The notes: a model not told the origin generated them from the sequence alone. A DNA stretch of 64,000 nucleotides from Nonomuraea roseoviolacea subsp. carminata (GCF_024172185.1 NZ_JAMZEC010000001.1:310001-374000), one strand, 5' to 3'; numbered from the stretch's first letter, positions 15,706-24,571 are shown. Made by a program: numbers and translations.

Positions 15706-17001
15706 TCAGCCGGCGATGTTGCCGGTGCGGTACTCGAGCGCCTTGGTGGCGTACTTGTTGTCCTTGCCGTACTGGTAGATGCCGATCGTGGCGACGGCCG
15801 GGTCACCGGCGTCGTTGAACTCGACCGGGCCGCTGACGCCCTCGTAGTCGATGTCCTTGCCGGCCTTCAGCAGCTCGACGCAGGACTTGAAGTCGTTGCA
15901 CTTCTCGCCGCCCTTGCTGACCTCGGCCAGCTTCTTGGCGATGTCGGTGCCGGCGTCGCTCTTGGCGGCCTCGGCGGCCAGCGCGAGCAGGTTGGTCGCG
16001 TCGTACGACTCGGGTCCGTAGCTGAAGTCCTGCAGCTTCGGGTTGGTCGCCATGAGCTTCTTCTGGAACTCCTCCGGAGCCGCGGCGCCCGGGATGGTGC
16101 CCTTGACGCCCGTGAGGGTGCCCGGAGGCATCTTCACGTAGTTGGTGTTGGAGGTGTTGCCGTCGACCATGTACCACTTGTGCTTGCTGGCCGGCATGCC
16201 CTGCTTGACCAGCTCCTGCACGACCTTCGAGGTCTCCTCGAAGCCGATGAGCACGATGCCCTTCGGGTTCTTGGCCTTGATCTTCGCCACGTCGGCGGAG
16301 AAGTCGGCGGCCTTCGGGTCGTAGTCGACCCGCTCGACGACCTGGCCACCGGAGTCGGTGACGGTCTTGGAGACCTGGTCGGCCAGGCCGGTGCCGTACG
16401 AGTCCTGCATCGCGAGGATGCCGACCGTGTCGTTGCCGTCGGCCACCACGAGGTCACCCAGCACGCGGCCCTGCAGCTTGTCCGGCGGGGACGTGCGGAA
16501 GTACAGGCCCTTGTCCTCGATCGTGGTGAACTTGTCCGAGGTGTTGGCGGGCGAGAACTGGATCACACCGGCACCGGTGATCTTGTCGATCACCGACTCC
16601 GACACCGACGACGACGCGGCGCCGATGATGGCGTCGGCCTTCTGCGCGAGCAGCTTGTCGACCGACTGCGAGGCGATGTTGGTGGTCGTGTCACCCGAGT
16701 CGGTGTCGTACTTGACCACCGGCTTGCCGAGCACGCCGCCCGCCTCGTTGATCTCCTTGAGCGCAGCGTCCACGCCCGCGATCTCGGGCGGGCCGAGGAA
16801 GGCCAGCGAGCCCGTCTGCGGCAGTAGCGTGCCAAGCGTGAGCGTGCCGTCACCCTTAGCCGCGGGGGCCGCGGAAGACGGCGCCGCCGCGGACTCGGAC
16901 GGCTGAGTGGCGGTGTCGCTGCCACCACCGCAAGCCGTAAGAGCGAGGCTGGCGGCAGCGGCGACTGCCAGCGCCCGCCCCACGGGAGCAATGCGGACCA
17001 T
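15706..17001 (-). CDS. livK: branched-chain amino-acid ABC substrate-binding lipoprotein
   Basis: 431 residues. A lipoprotein signal (AAAASLALTACGGGS) anchors it outside the membrane, followed by a Ser/Ala/Pro linker and a type I periplasmic-binding fold (LGTLLPQTGSLAFLGPPEIAGV, IGAASSSVSESV, ILAMQDSYGTGLADQV). It delivers ligand to LivHM; the ABC family takes Leu/Ile/Val but also urea and amides, so specificity is inferred. It is encoded on the strand opposite to livHMGF and converges on that operon, separated by a bidirectional terminator. This lets the receptor be expressed independently and in excess. An inverted repeat lies upstream of its start. Confidence 0.95.
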   Translation of the reverse strand: MVRIAPVGRALAVAAAASLALTACGGGSDTATQPSESAAAPSSAAPAAKGDGTLTLGTLLPQTGSLAFLGPPEIAGVDAALKEINEAGGVLGKPVVKYDTDSGDTTTNIASQSVDKLLAQKADAIIGAASSSVSESVIDKITGAGVIQFSPANTSDKFTTIEDKGLYFRTSPPDKLQGRVLGDLVVADGNDTVGILAMQDSYGTGLADQVSKTVTDSGGQVVERVDYDPKAADFSADVAKIKAKNPKGIVLIGFEETSKVVQELVKQGMPASKHKWYMVDGNTSNTNYVKMPPGTLTGVKGTIPGAAAPEEFQKKLMATNPKLQDFSYGPESYDATNLLALAAEAAKSDAGTDIAKKLAEVSKGGEKCNDFKSCVELLKAGKDIDYEGVSGPVEFNDAGDPAVATIGIYQYGKDNKYATKALEYRTGNIAG

Positions 17002-17047
17002 GAAGTGTCTCCTTCATCTCCAGGCCGGGATCGGTCAGCACCGCCGA

Positions 17048-17072
17048 CGTTCCCGTTCGAATGACGGAAACG
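17048..17072 (-). promoter_or_regulatory. inverted repeat upstream of livK
   Basis: CGTTCCCGT, seven bases, ACGGAAACG: arms match at 8 of 9 positions. It lies 47 bases upstream of the livK ATG and could be an operator or a leader hairpin. Confidence 0.4.
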
Positions 17073-17180
17073 TACAAAACCGCCATGGCCTGGAACCAGA
17101 TGCCGTCCTGAACTGTCGGCACTTGGATGCGGAGTCGTAACCAGTCCTCAACTTACGAGAGCCGCTCAAGGTTGCCTAAT

Positions 17181-18038
17181 GTGCGTGCAGTGAAGCACTT
17201 TAGGGTCCCCCTGGTCATGGTGGTTATGCTGTCGGGTTGCGGCAGTCCCGGCAGACCGGCCGAACCCTCGTCACGACCACCCTACGGGGTGTCCGTGTCG
17301 CTGGCCCAATGGCGCTCCGACGAGCCGGCGCACGCCATCGAGGTCGCTGTCCGCAATACCACGGACACGCCTGTGCATTTCGCCGATGTCCAACTGATCT
17401 CGCCGTCATTCAAAACTCTTCCACCGGAAAGCAAGGACTCCACCATCGGGCGCACCGAGCGCACCGATCTCCGCATTCCCTACGGGGAGGCGAACTGCTC
17501 GCCCCAGGGGTTGCCGGAGGTCCGGCCCGCCACGGTCGCGGCCCGCGTCCGCGTCGGCTCGGAGCCGCTGCGCAGGGTCGTCTTCCCGGTGCCGCACCCG
17601 GACCCGTTGCTGGCCCGGCTGCTGCGCGAGGAGTGCTCGGCGTTCCTCGTCAAGCAGGCGGCCGACATCGCCTTCGGCCCGGACTGGAAGCGGGACGGCG
17701 ACCTGATGCGCGGCACCCTCGTGCTGACCAGGCGCGGGGCGGGCCGGGTGGCGGTCGGCTCGGTGGACGGCACGACGCACTACATCGTGACGCCCGCCCG
17801 CCGGGCCAAGCCGCTGGTGGTGCTGGAGGCCGGGGCCGCGCGGGCCGAGGCGCCGATCGCGCTCTCACCCGGCCGTTGCGACCCGCACGCGTTCGCCGAG
17901 GCCAAGAAGGCGTTCCTGTTCCCCGTGCGCGCCTCGGTGGACGGCGGCGAGGAGCGCGTGGTCATCGTGCAGCCGCCGGCCGACCGGCAGAAGGAGCTGA
18001 TCGACTACGCGCTGGAGGTGTGCGGCCTGAAGAAGTGA
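17181..18038 (+). CDS. putative lipoprotein, hypothetical
   Basis: 285 residues from GTG at 17181 (a second GTG three codons later is equally possible). The N-terminus KHFRVPLVMVVMLSGCG is a lipoprotein signal with Cys near residue 20. The mature part starts with an Ig-like strand pattern (HAIEVAVRNTTDTPVHFADVQL) reminiscent of extracellular beta-sandwich domains. The second half is mixed, with three more Cys, two of them near the end (ALEVCGLKK). No named family is recognised. It is divergent from livK. Confidence 0.75.
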   Translation: MRAVKHFRVPLVMVVMLSGCGSPGRPAEPSSRPPYGVSVSLAQWRSDEPAHAIEVAVRNTTDTPVHFADVQLISPSFKTLPPESKDSTIGRTERTDLRIPYGEANCSPQGLPEVRPATVAARVRVGSEPLRRVVFPVPHPDPLLARLLREECSAFLVKQAADIAFGPDWKRDGDLMRGTLVLTRRGAGRVAVGSVDGTTHYIVTPARRAKPLVVLEAGAARAEAPIALSPGRCDPHAFAEAKKAFLFPVRASVDGGEERVVIVQPPADRQKELIDYALEVCGLKK

Positions 18039-18060
18039 CCCTCCGGGCCGCGCACAATTC

Positions 18061-18645
18061 CTAAGCGCGGGGCGCCGCGTCGTCGATGACGATCTGCGCG
18101 ACCTCGCGCATGCTCAGCCGCCGGTCCATGGACGCCTTCTGGATCCACCGGAACGCCTGCGGCTCGCTCCACCCGTGGGCCGCCATGAGCAGCCCCTTGG
18201 CCCGCTCGACCAGCTTGCGGGTCTCCAGCCGCTCGGAGAGGCTCGACACCTCCGCGCTCAGGGCCACCATCTCCTCGTGCCGGCTGACGGCCATCTCGAT
18301 GGCGGGCACGAGGTCGGCCTTGGTGAACGGCTTGACGAGGTAGGCCATGGCCCCCGCGTCCCTGGCCCGCTCGACCAGGTCGCGCTGGGAGAAGGCGGTC
18401 AGGATGAGGCACGGCGCGATCCGGTCGGCCGCGATCCGCTCGGCGGCCGAGATGCCGTCGAGGACGGGCATCTTGACGTCGAGGATCACCAGGTCGGGCT
18501 TGAGCTCGGCGGCCAGCCTGATGGCCTGCTCACCGTCACCGGCCTCCCCGACGACGACGTAGCCGTCCTCCTCGAGCATCTCCTTGAGATCGAGGCGGAT
18601 CAGCGCCTCGTCTTCCGCGATCACCACTCGCCGCTGCGTACTCAC
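18061..18645 (-). CDS. pdtaR: ANTAR-domain response regulator (PdtaR-like)
   Basis: 194 residues. Receiver domain (1-125) with acidic pair EDE, phosphoacceptor Asp56 in LVILDVKMP, Thr in LTAFS and Lys105 in LVKPF. The C-terminal ANTAR domain (about 131-186) contains LVERAKGLLMAAHGWSEPQA and RWIQKASMDRRLSMREVA. ANTAR proteins bind paired RNA hairpins and prevent early termination; this family, with Rv1626/PdtaR of Mycobacterium tuberculosis, is conserved next to pyk and polA. The cognate kinase is not here. Start GTG 18645. Confidence 0.93.
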   Translation of the reverse strand: MSTQRRVVIAEDEALIRLDLKEMLEEDGYVVVGEAGDGEQAIRLAAELKPDLVILDVKMPVLDGISAAERIAADRIAPCLILTAFSQRDLVERARDAGAMAYLVKPFTKADLVPAIEMAVSRHEEMVALSAEVSSLSERLETRKLVERAKGLLMAAHGWSEPQAFRWIQKASMDRRLSMREVAQIVIDDAAPRA

Positions 18646-18712
18646 GAGCAGAAGAGTACCGATGTCCGCTAGATTAGAGCCACGTCGGTGCTGGCCGGCC
18701 GCCGAGTTGGGC

Positions 18713-18760
18713 TACGCTTTGGCCGTGCGAGACTGTTGATCCGGTCTTGGCCGGATTTTT
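18713..18760 (+). promoter_or_regulatory. tRNA promoter and 5' leader hairpin with U tract
   Basis: TACGCT (18713-18718) is a fair -10 box. Downstream, ATCCGG-TCTTGG-CCGGAT (18739-18756) followed by TTTT forms a small intrinsic-terminator-like hairpin that abuts the first base of the tRNA. It may be an RNase P-proximal leader structure or an attenuator. Confidence 0.45.
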
Positions 18761-18834
18761 GCCTCGGTATCCCAATTGGCAGAGGAAGCGGATTCAAAAC
18801 CCGCGCAGTGTGGGTTCGAGTCCCACCCGAGGCA
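18761..18834 (+). tRNA. tRNA with CAA anticodon, nominally Leu, class I shape
   Basis: 74 bases. Acceptor GCCTCGG/CCGAGGC, D stem TCC/GGA with a GG-containing loop, anticodon stem GCGGA/CCCGC (A-C mismatch at the loop end), loop TTCAAAA with anticodon CAA, variable loop GCAGT of five bases, and T arm GTGGG-TTCGAGT-CCCAC. The discriminator is A and no CCA is encoded (ACCT follows). Anticodon CAA reads UUG (Leu), but bacterial leucine tRNAs have a long variable arm and this one does not. A tRNA at this position by the ANTAR gene is seen in other actinobacteria. Confidence 0.85.
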
Positions 18835-19121
18835 CCTGACGAACCGCTCGGCGCGACCGCCGGGCGGTTCTGTCGTCTCCGGGGTCCGGTCCTCGGCGCA
18901 CGAGACCTTGGCCGGGCGCCCCCCTTCCCGCGCCTGGCGGCCGTACGACGACGGCTGGTCAACCGGGCCGCGAACGCGGTGACAGCGGGCCAGGACGGCC
19001 GGTATCGCCGCAAATTTCGGTAAAAACTCTCTGAGGTGCACCGATACGGGGCTCTTGTGGCCTATGTGACATGCGTAGGAAATGTCGCGAGCGGTGATGT
19101 ATCCCGGCAGGAGGTGGGACG
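18835..19121. other. 287-bp spacer, nothing recognised
   Basis: Between the tRNA and the PPOX-type gene no gene or strong hairpin is visible. It is somewhat richer in A/T near 19015-19090, where the promoter of the next gene probably lies. Confidence 0.5.
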
Positions 19122-19541
19122 ATGGCGCTGAGCGAGGCCGAGCGGCAGGCGTTCCTTGCCGGCGCGCACATCGCGGCGCTGTCGGTCGAGGCCGGCAAGG
19201 AGCGGGCGCCGCTGGTCGTGCCCGTCTGGTACGCCTACAGCCCCGGCGGCGAGGTGTGCCTGCTCACCGGCGGCGACTCGCGCAAGGCCAGGCTGATCGG
19301 CAAGGCCGGCCGCTTCGCGCTGCTGGTCCAGCGGTCCAGCCCGACCTACCGGTACGTGTCGGTCGAGGGCCCCGTCGTCGGCTCAAGCCCGACCACGCCG
19401 GAGGACCTCACGCTGATCGCGGCCCGGTACCTGGCGGCCGACGCGCTGCCCGGCTACGTGGGCGGCTCGGACACGCGGGCCCTGGTGACGTTCCGGATGC
19501 GACCCGAGCGCTGGCTCTCCGCCGACCTCGGCTCCGTGTGA
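19122..19541 (+). CDS. pyridoxamine 5'-phosphate oxidase-fold protein
   Basis: 139 residues forming a single split beta-barrel (FMN- or F420-binding fold). Typical landmarks are [58 protein letters not shown] and [11 protein letters not shown]. Members of this actinobacterial group bind F420 or haem-like ligands and reduce varied substrates; the actual substrate is unknown. AGGAGG about six bases before the ATG confirms the start. It is likely independent of dapD, 64 bp downstream. Confidence 0.85.
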   Translation: MALSEAERQAFLAGAHIAALSVEAGKERAPLVVPVWYAYSPGGEVCLLTGGDSRKARLIGKAGRFALLVQRSSPTYRYVSVEGPVVGSSPTTPEDLTLIAARYLAADALPGYVGGSDTRALVTFRMRPERWLSADLGSV

Positions 19542-19605
19542 CGCCGGGCGCGCGGAAGCCCGGCGACGCGCCCGCCTCCGCCTCGTCCTTCCCGGTGACG
19601 GTATT

Positions 19606-20577
19606 TTGAGGCCCGTGACTGCTATCGACCCCACCGTGACCGGCGCGTACGGCATCGGCCTGGCCACCGTCGCCGCCGACGGCACCGTTCTCGACACCTG
19701 GTTCCCGGCGCCCGAGCTGGGCGAGCCGCCCGCGGCCGGCACCGAGCGGCTCGACGCCGCCGCGGCCGGCGACCTCGCCTCGCTGGTCGGCCCCGACCCG
19801 CTGCGGGGCGTGGAGGTGGTGGCGGTGCGCACCGGCATCGCCAAGCTCTCCGAGCCGCCCGCGGACGCCCACGACGCCTACCTCAGGCTGCATCTGCTGT
19901 CGGCCCGCCTGGTCAGGCCGCACGGGCTGAACCTGGACGGGTTGTTCGGCGTGCTGGCGAACGTGGCGTGGACCAACCACGGGCCGTGCGCGGTCGAGGG
20001 CTTCGAGCAGACGCGGCTGCGGCTGCGGGCGAGGGGCCCGGTCACGGTGTACGGGGTGGACAAGTTCCCGCGGATGGTCGACTACGTGCTCCCGGCGGGC
20101 GTCCGCATCGCCGACGCCGACCGGGTGCGACTCGGCGCGCACCTGGCCAGCGGCACGACGGTGATGCACGAGGGCTTCGTGAACTTCAACGCCGGAACGC
20201 TCGGCGCCTCGATGGTGGAGGGCCGCATCTCGGCCGGCGTGGTCGTGGGCGACGGCTCGGACGTGGGCGGCGGCGCGTCGATCATGGGCACGCTCTCGGG
20301 CGGCGGCAAGGAGGTCATCTCCATCGGCGAGCGCTGCCTGCTGGGCGCCAACGCCGGGGTGGGCATCTCGCTGGGCGACGACTGCGTGGTGGAGGCCGGC
20401 CTGTACGTGACGGCCGGCACCAAGGTGGGCCTTCCGGACGGGCGCGTGGTCAAGGCCAGGGAGCTGTCCGGGAGCAACGGTCTGCTGCTGCGCAGGAACT
20501 CGCGCACGGGCGCGGTCGAGGCGGTGCCGCGTACGGGCCAGGGCATCGAGCTGAACGCGGCCCTGCACCAGAACTGA
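19606..20577 (+). CDS. dapD: tetrahydrodipicolinate N-succinyltransferase
   Basis: 323 residues. The C-terminal half is a left-handed beta-helix of hexapeptide repeats ([60 protein letters not shown]). The N-terminal domain carries [19 protein letters not shown] typical of the actinobacterial type. DapD transfers succinyl from succinyl-CoA to tetrahydrodipicolinate in the lysine/diaminopimelate pathway. The start is uncertain: TTG at 19606 or GTG at 19615; neither has an ideal ribosome site. Confidence 0.95.
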   Translation: MRPVTAIDPTVTGAYGIGLATVAADGTVLDTWFPAPELGEPPAAGTERLDAAAAGDLASLVGPDPLRGVEVVAVRTGIAKLSEPPADAHDAYLRLHLLSARLVRPHGLNLDGLFGVLANVAWTNHGPCAVEGFEQTRLRLRARGPVTVYGVDKFPRMVDYVLPAGVRIADADRVRLGAHLASGTTVMHEGFVNFNAGTLGASMVEGRISAGVVVGDGSDVGGGASIMGTLSGGGKEVISIGERCLLGANAGVGISLGDDCVVEAGLYVTAGTKVGLPDGRVVKARELSGSNGLLLRRNSRTGAVEAVPRTGQGIELNAALHQN

Positions 20578-20585
20578 CGCCTGCG

Positions 20586-20617
20586 GACGGCCGGGCCCCG
20601 GGAAGGGTCCGGCCGTC
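20586..20617 (+). terminator. dapD terminator hairpin
   Basis: GACGGCCGGGCCC and GGGTCCGGCCGTC pair over 13 bases (one G-T) around a six-base loop, eight bases after the dapD stop. Confidence 0.8.
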
Positions 20618-20740
20618 GGTCTCGGGGCCGCGCTCGGTCAGGGTCTCGCTCAGTCGTGCGCCGGACGCAGGAGCGGCGACATCACGTCGGCCGTCTCCTC
20701 GCGCCGCTCGACGACCCGCCACCGCCGCCGGGTGGCGCGC

Positions 20741-20840
20741 ACCGGAACGGCCGCGGAGGGCGCCGGCGGGCGGGGACCCGGCGAGTTCGTACCGGAACGG
20801 CCGCGGAGGGCGCCGGCGGGCGGGGACCCGGCGAGTTCGT
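20741..20840. repeat. perfect 50-bp tandem duplication
   Basis: 20741-20790 and 20791-20840 are identical 50-mers, each beginning ACCGGAACGGCCGCGGAGGG and ending GCGAGTTCGT. The 401-bp spacer between dapD and pyk holds this, a decayed continuation, the dapD terminator and no gene that I can support. Confidence 0.95.
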
Positions 20841-20978
20841 ATCAGGACCGCCGCGGGCGGCCGAGCCGTCACCGTGGCGTCGGAGACGGTGGGCTCATCA
20901 GGGGGCGGCCTGGCCCGGGCACCGTCGGGGAGACGAGCGAGTGCCGCGGCCGGGCCGCCTCAGCACACCGAGGGGCGG

Positions 20979-22409
20979 CTAGTTGCCGTGGGAGACGGCC
21001 GAGCCGATGGTGTGGACGCGCAGGGCGTTGGTGGAGCCGGGCGTGCCGGGAGGGGACCCGGCGACGATGACGACCTTGTCGCCCTTCTCCAGCCGGCCGA
21101 GCGACAGCAGCGACGCCTCGACCTGCCGCACCATGTCGTCGGTGTGGTGGACGAACGGCACGTGGAACGTCTCCACGCCCCACGTCAGCGAGAGCTGGCC
21201 GCGCACGTGCGGCGCCGAGGTGAAGGCGAGCAGCGGGATCGGCGAGCGGTAGCGGGCCAGGCGGCGGGCCGTCTCGCCCGACATGGTGAACGCCACCAGG
21301 GCCTTGGCCCCGACGATGGCGCCGACCTCGGCCGCGGCCCGGGCGATGGCGCCGCCGGTGGTCTCGGGCATGCGCTCCAGGGTGTGGGTGGCGTGCAGCG
21401 AGTGCTTCTCGGCGGCGCACGCGATGCGGTCCATGGTGGACACGGCCTCGATCGGATAGTTGCCGACCGAGGTCTCGCCGGAGAGCATGACCGCGTCGGC
21501 GCCGTCCATGACCGCGTAGGCGACGTCGGACGCCTCGGCGCGGGTGGGGCGCGGGGCGCTCATCATGGAGTCGAGCATCTGGGTGGCGACGATGACCGGG
21601 CGGGCCTTCTCGCGGCACAGCTCGATGATGCGCCGCTGCACGATCGGCACCTGCTCCAGCGGCAGTTCCACGCCGAGGTCGCCGCGGGCGACCATGATGC
21701 CGTCGAACGCCTCGACGATCTCGGGCAGGCGGTCGACGGCCTGCGGCTTCTCGATCTTGGCGAGCAGGGGCAGGCGGACGGCCTCCTGCTCCATGATGTT
21801 GCGCACCACGTCGGCGTCGGAGGGACGGCGGACGAACGACAGGGCGATCATGTCGAAGCCCGTGCGCAGCGCCCAGCGCAGGTCGGCCTCGTCCTTGTCG
21901 GTGAGGGCGGGCGCGCTGACGTTGACGCCCGGCAGGTTGAGGCCCTTGTTGTCGGAGATCATGCCGCCGATGACCACGCGGGTGGTCACCCGGTCGCCGT
22001 CGACGCGGGTGACCTCCAGCACGAGGCGGCCGTCGTCGACGAGGATCGTGTCGCCGGGGCGCACGTCGCCCGGCAGCCCCTTGTACGTCGTGGAGACCTG
22101 GTCGCGGTCGCCCGGCACGTCCTCGGTGGTGATGGTGAAGACGTCGCCGAAGCCGAGCCGGACCGGGCCCTCCTCGAACTTGCCGACGCGGATCTTGGGG
22201 CCCTGCAGGTCGGCGAGCACGCCTACGCCGCGGCCGAGGTCGGCCGCCACCTCCCTGACCCGGTCGTAGATCTCGCGGTGCACCTCGTGGGTGCCGTGGC
22301 TGAGGTTGAACCGGGCCACGTCCATGCCGGCGGAGATCAGCTCGCGCAGGCGTTCAGGGGACGACGTGGCGGGGCCTAGGGTGCAGACGATTTTCGCGCG
22401 ACGAGTCAC
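20979..22409 (-). CDS. pyk: pyruvate kinase
   Basis: 476 residues. Landmarks are KIVCTLGPATSSPERL, MDVARFNLSHGTHEVH, ADLQGPKIRVG, LLAKIEKPQAVD, GIMVARGDLGVELP (catalytic Lys and metal-binding Glu region) and ATQMLDSMM...PTRAEASDVA. It converts phosphoenolpyruvate and ADP to pyruvate and ATP. The start is GTG at 22409 (VTRRAKIVC); the frame continues open upstream without similarity. Its location next to the ANTAR/tRNA region matches other actinobacteria. It ends next to a weak hairpin (GCCGCC/GGCGGC, 20954-20979). Confidence 0.97.
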   Translation of the reverse strand: MTRRAKIVCTLGPATSSPERLRELISAGMDVARFNLSHGTHEVHREIYDRVREVAADLGRGVGVLADLQGPKIRVGKFEEGPVRLGFGDVFTITTEDVPGDRDQVSTTYKGLPGDVRPGDTILVDDGRLVLEVTRVDGDRVTTRVVIGGMISDNKGLNLPGVNVSAPALTDKDEADLRWALRTGFDMIALSFVRRPSDADVVRNIMEQEAVRLPLLAKIEKPQAVDRLPEIVEAFDGIMVARGDLGVELPLEQVPIVQRRIIELCREKARPVIVATQMLDSMMSAPRPTRAEASDVAYAVMDGADAVMLSGETSVGNYPIEAVSTMDRIACAAEKHSLHATHTLERMPETTGGAIARAAAEVGAIVGAKALVAFTMSGETARRLARYRSPIPLLAFTSAPHVRGQLSLTWGVETFHVPFVHHTDDMVRQVEASLLSLGRLEKGDKVVIVAGSPPGTPGSTNALRVHTIGSAVSHGN

Positions 22410-22444
22410 GAGTCCTACCTTAATTGGTACAGACCACTTGGCAG

Positions 22445-22792
22445 TCACGGACGACGGAGAAGGTAGCCGCCGTAGCTCACCGCGATCACGGCCGCGAGGG
22501 CCGCGCGCGCCACGCCGGTGTACTGCTCCGGGTAGATGACTCCCTCGATGTAGTGGTCGATGAAGCCGCTGGGAGGCAGGGCCGGCAGACCGGCCCCGCG
22601 GCGGCCCCAGTCTTCCAGGACCGTCAGCGGGCAGTCGACGCCCGCGACGACGGACAGCAGTGCCCAGCATACGACGGCCGCATGAGCCCAGATCGTCCGC
22701 CTCCACCTCCAGGCGAGGAACCCGCCCACGGCGAGGTAGGCGAGGAAGGCGAAATGCGCCGCCATCGCCAGGTCCGCGACCAGGCGATACAT
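22445..22792 (-). CDS. DUF2784 membrane protein
   Basis: 115 residues with three to four membrane segments (AAHFAFLAYLAVGGFLAW, AAVVCWALLSVVAGV, AALAAVIAVSYGGYLL). The family signature is visible as DCPLTVLEDWGRR and GFIDHYIEGVIYP. Function unknown. Its ATG shares one base with the stop of the subtilase gene (TGATG), so the two are translationally coupled; a link between them has not been described to my knowledge. Confidence 0.85.
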   Translation of the reverse strand: MYRLVADLAMAAHFAFLAYLAVGGFLAWRWRRTIWAHAAVVCWALLSVVAGVDCPLTVLEDWGRRGAGLPALPPSGFIDHYIEGVIYPEQYTGVARAALAAVIAVSYGGYLLRRP

Positions 22793-24507
22793 CACCTCTT
22801 CACGGTAACCGCCCGCAGCGCGTCCACGACCCCGTGGCCGTAGAAGCCGTTCTTGGCCTTCCCGCCCTCGCAGGTCTGCGTCTCGCTCTCGCCGTACACC
22901 TTGTAGACGTACGCGCGGGGCCGCGGGCACGCCTTGTGCTGGGCGGTGGCGTAGAGCAGCCGCTGCGTCTCGGCGGGGTCGAGTTGGAGGCCGCCCTTGC
23001 CGGGCTTGCCGAAGCGGCTGACGAGCAGGGCCGCGACGCCGGTGGCGTGGGGCGCGGCCATGGAGGTGCCCTCCATGTACTGGTAGTACGAGCACACGCC
23101 CTTGGAGCAGTCGCGGACGACCTCGGCGGTCTTGGGCTTGCCGGAGCCGTCGAGCTTGCCGGCGGCGCGCAGCGCCGCCTCCGGGGCGGCGGCCAGGATG
23201 CCGCGGGTGGCGGAGGTGCCCTTGCCGTCGAGGGTGTCGCCGCCGGGCGCCGCGAGGTCGGTCTGCTCGGTCCCGTAGTCGCTGTAGATGGCCTTGCGCC
23301 CGGACGGGCCGACGGAGGAGATCGAGATGACGCCCTTGGACTCGGCGGGCACGTTGAGGCAGGAGTTGTCGACCTTGCGGATCTTCTCGTCGCCGCGCGG
23401 GTAGCCGGGGCTGTCCTTGTCGAGCTTGGGCTTGCCGAGGTCGGTGGCGCCGTTGCCGAGGGCGGAGACGAGCGTGACTCCCCTCTTGCGGGCGTAGTCG
23501 AGGGCGCGCTGCATGCCGGTGATGATGGCGCGCTGCTCCAGTTGCTCCTTCTTGCCGTCGGCCTTGTTGTGGGCGCAGTTGAACAGCCACGGGTCCACGT
23601 AGTAGCTCATGTTGACGACGTCCACGCCGATGTCCCCGGCGTAGGTGAGCGCGTCGAGGCTGGCCTTGAGGAAGAAGTACCCGGAGTCCTGGCCGGCCCG
23701 GATGTTGACCAGGCTGACGCCGGGGGCGACGCCGCCGATGCCGATGCCGTTGATCGGCGAGCCGATGGTGCTGGCGACGTGGGTGCCGTGGCCGTCGTCG
23801 TCGCGGTCGACGGGGTCCTTGCAGCCGCTGACCTCGCAGGGGCCGTCGAGGGTGTCGCCGTTCACGTCCTTGGGCCGGTCGGTGACGAAGTTGCGGCTGA
23901 GGGCGCGGTCGAAGTTCGGGGCGATGTCGGGGTGGGTGCCGTCGACGCCGGTGTCGATGATGCCGACCAGCACCTTCCTGGTGCCGCCGGTCTTGGCGTG
24001 CGCTTTGTCGGCGCCGATCATCCGCATGTCCCACTGGCGGGGGGCCAGCGGCTCGCCGGAGGAGTCGCCGTTCGCGATCGACGGCCCGTCGGGGAAGGCC
24101 CGCGAGCCGAGGCGGCTCCCGGAGGCGGCGGGGGCGGTGAGGGCGCCGCTGGGGTCGGACAGGGCGGAGGGGAAGCCCCGCCAGGAGGCGCCGGTGGACG
24201 AGGCGTAACCGATCGCCCGGTCGGTGGACACGCCGACGACGGCCGGGTCGTCGCCCAGCGCGCCGACGAACGCGTCTCCCCCGCCCTCGGCGATCAGGTA
24301 GCCGAGCCTGGGGTCGCCGCCGACGGCCTTGCCGCCCGCGCGGTCCACGGCGGAGCGGGCGTCCCCCTGGTGCCCGCCGGCGTAGAAGACGAGGTAGGAG
24401 GCCATCGGCGCGGCGGCGGTCGTGGCGTCGGGCGCGCCGGCGGGCGCACAGGCGGCGATGGCGGCCGCCGTGGTGAGCACCGTGAGGCCAGCGACAAGTC
24501 CCCGCAT
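22792..24507 (-). CDS. S8 family serine peptidase (subtilase), lipoprotein-type signal
   Basis: 571 residues from ATG 24507. The signal peptide ends TTAAAIAAC, a possible lipobox with Cys20, so the enzyme may be tethered outside the cell. A pro-region (about 35-100) resembles the inhibitor I9 fold. The catalytic triad is Asp185 (IIDTGVDGTHPD), His240 (DGHGTHVAS) and Ser482 (GTSMAAPHATG). Several Cys pairs (for example GPCEVSGCKD and DCSKGVCS) suggest disulfides. Three in-frame ATGs lie further upstream; the chosen one has GGGGGAAG just before it. Coupled to the DUF2784 gene. Confidence 0.9.
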   Translation of the reverse strand: MRGLVAGLTVLTTAAAIAACAPAGAPDATTAAAPMASYLVFYAGGHQGDARSAVDRAGGKAVGGDPRLGYLIAEGGGDAFVGALGDDPAVVGVSTDRAIGYASSTGASWRGFPSALSDPSGALTAPAASGSRLGSRAFPDGPSIANGDSSGEPLAPRQWDMRMIGADKAHAKTGGTRKVLVGIIDTGVDGTHPDIAPNFDRALSRNFVTDRPKDVNGDTLDGPCEVSGCKDPVDRDDDGHGTHVASTIGSPINGIGIGGVAPGVSLVNIRAGQDSGYFFLKASLDALTYAGDIGVDVVNMSYYVDPWLFNCAHNKADGKKEQLEQRAIITGMQRALDYARKRGVTLVSALGNGATDLGKPKLDKDSPGYPRGDEKIRKVDNSCLNVPAESKGVISISSVGPSGRKAIYSDYGTEQTDLAAPGGDTLDGKGTSATRGILAAAPEAALRAAGKLDGSGKPKTAEVVRDCSKGVCSYYQYMEGTSMAAPHATGVAALLVSRFGKPGKGGLQLDPAETQRLLYATAQHKACPRPRAYVYKVYGESETQTCEGGKAKNGFYGHGVVDALRAVTVKR

Positions 24508-24571
24508 TCTTCCCCCATTCGCCCGCATACGCAGATTTCGCATCCTTCCGCCACACGGCACAGGATGCAAC

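Noticed and set aside
18761-18834. Integration site for a mobile island at the tRNA
   Set aside because: No integrase and no repeat of the tRNA 3' end was seen in the window.
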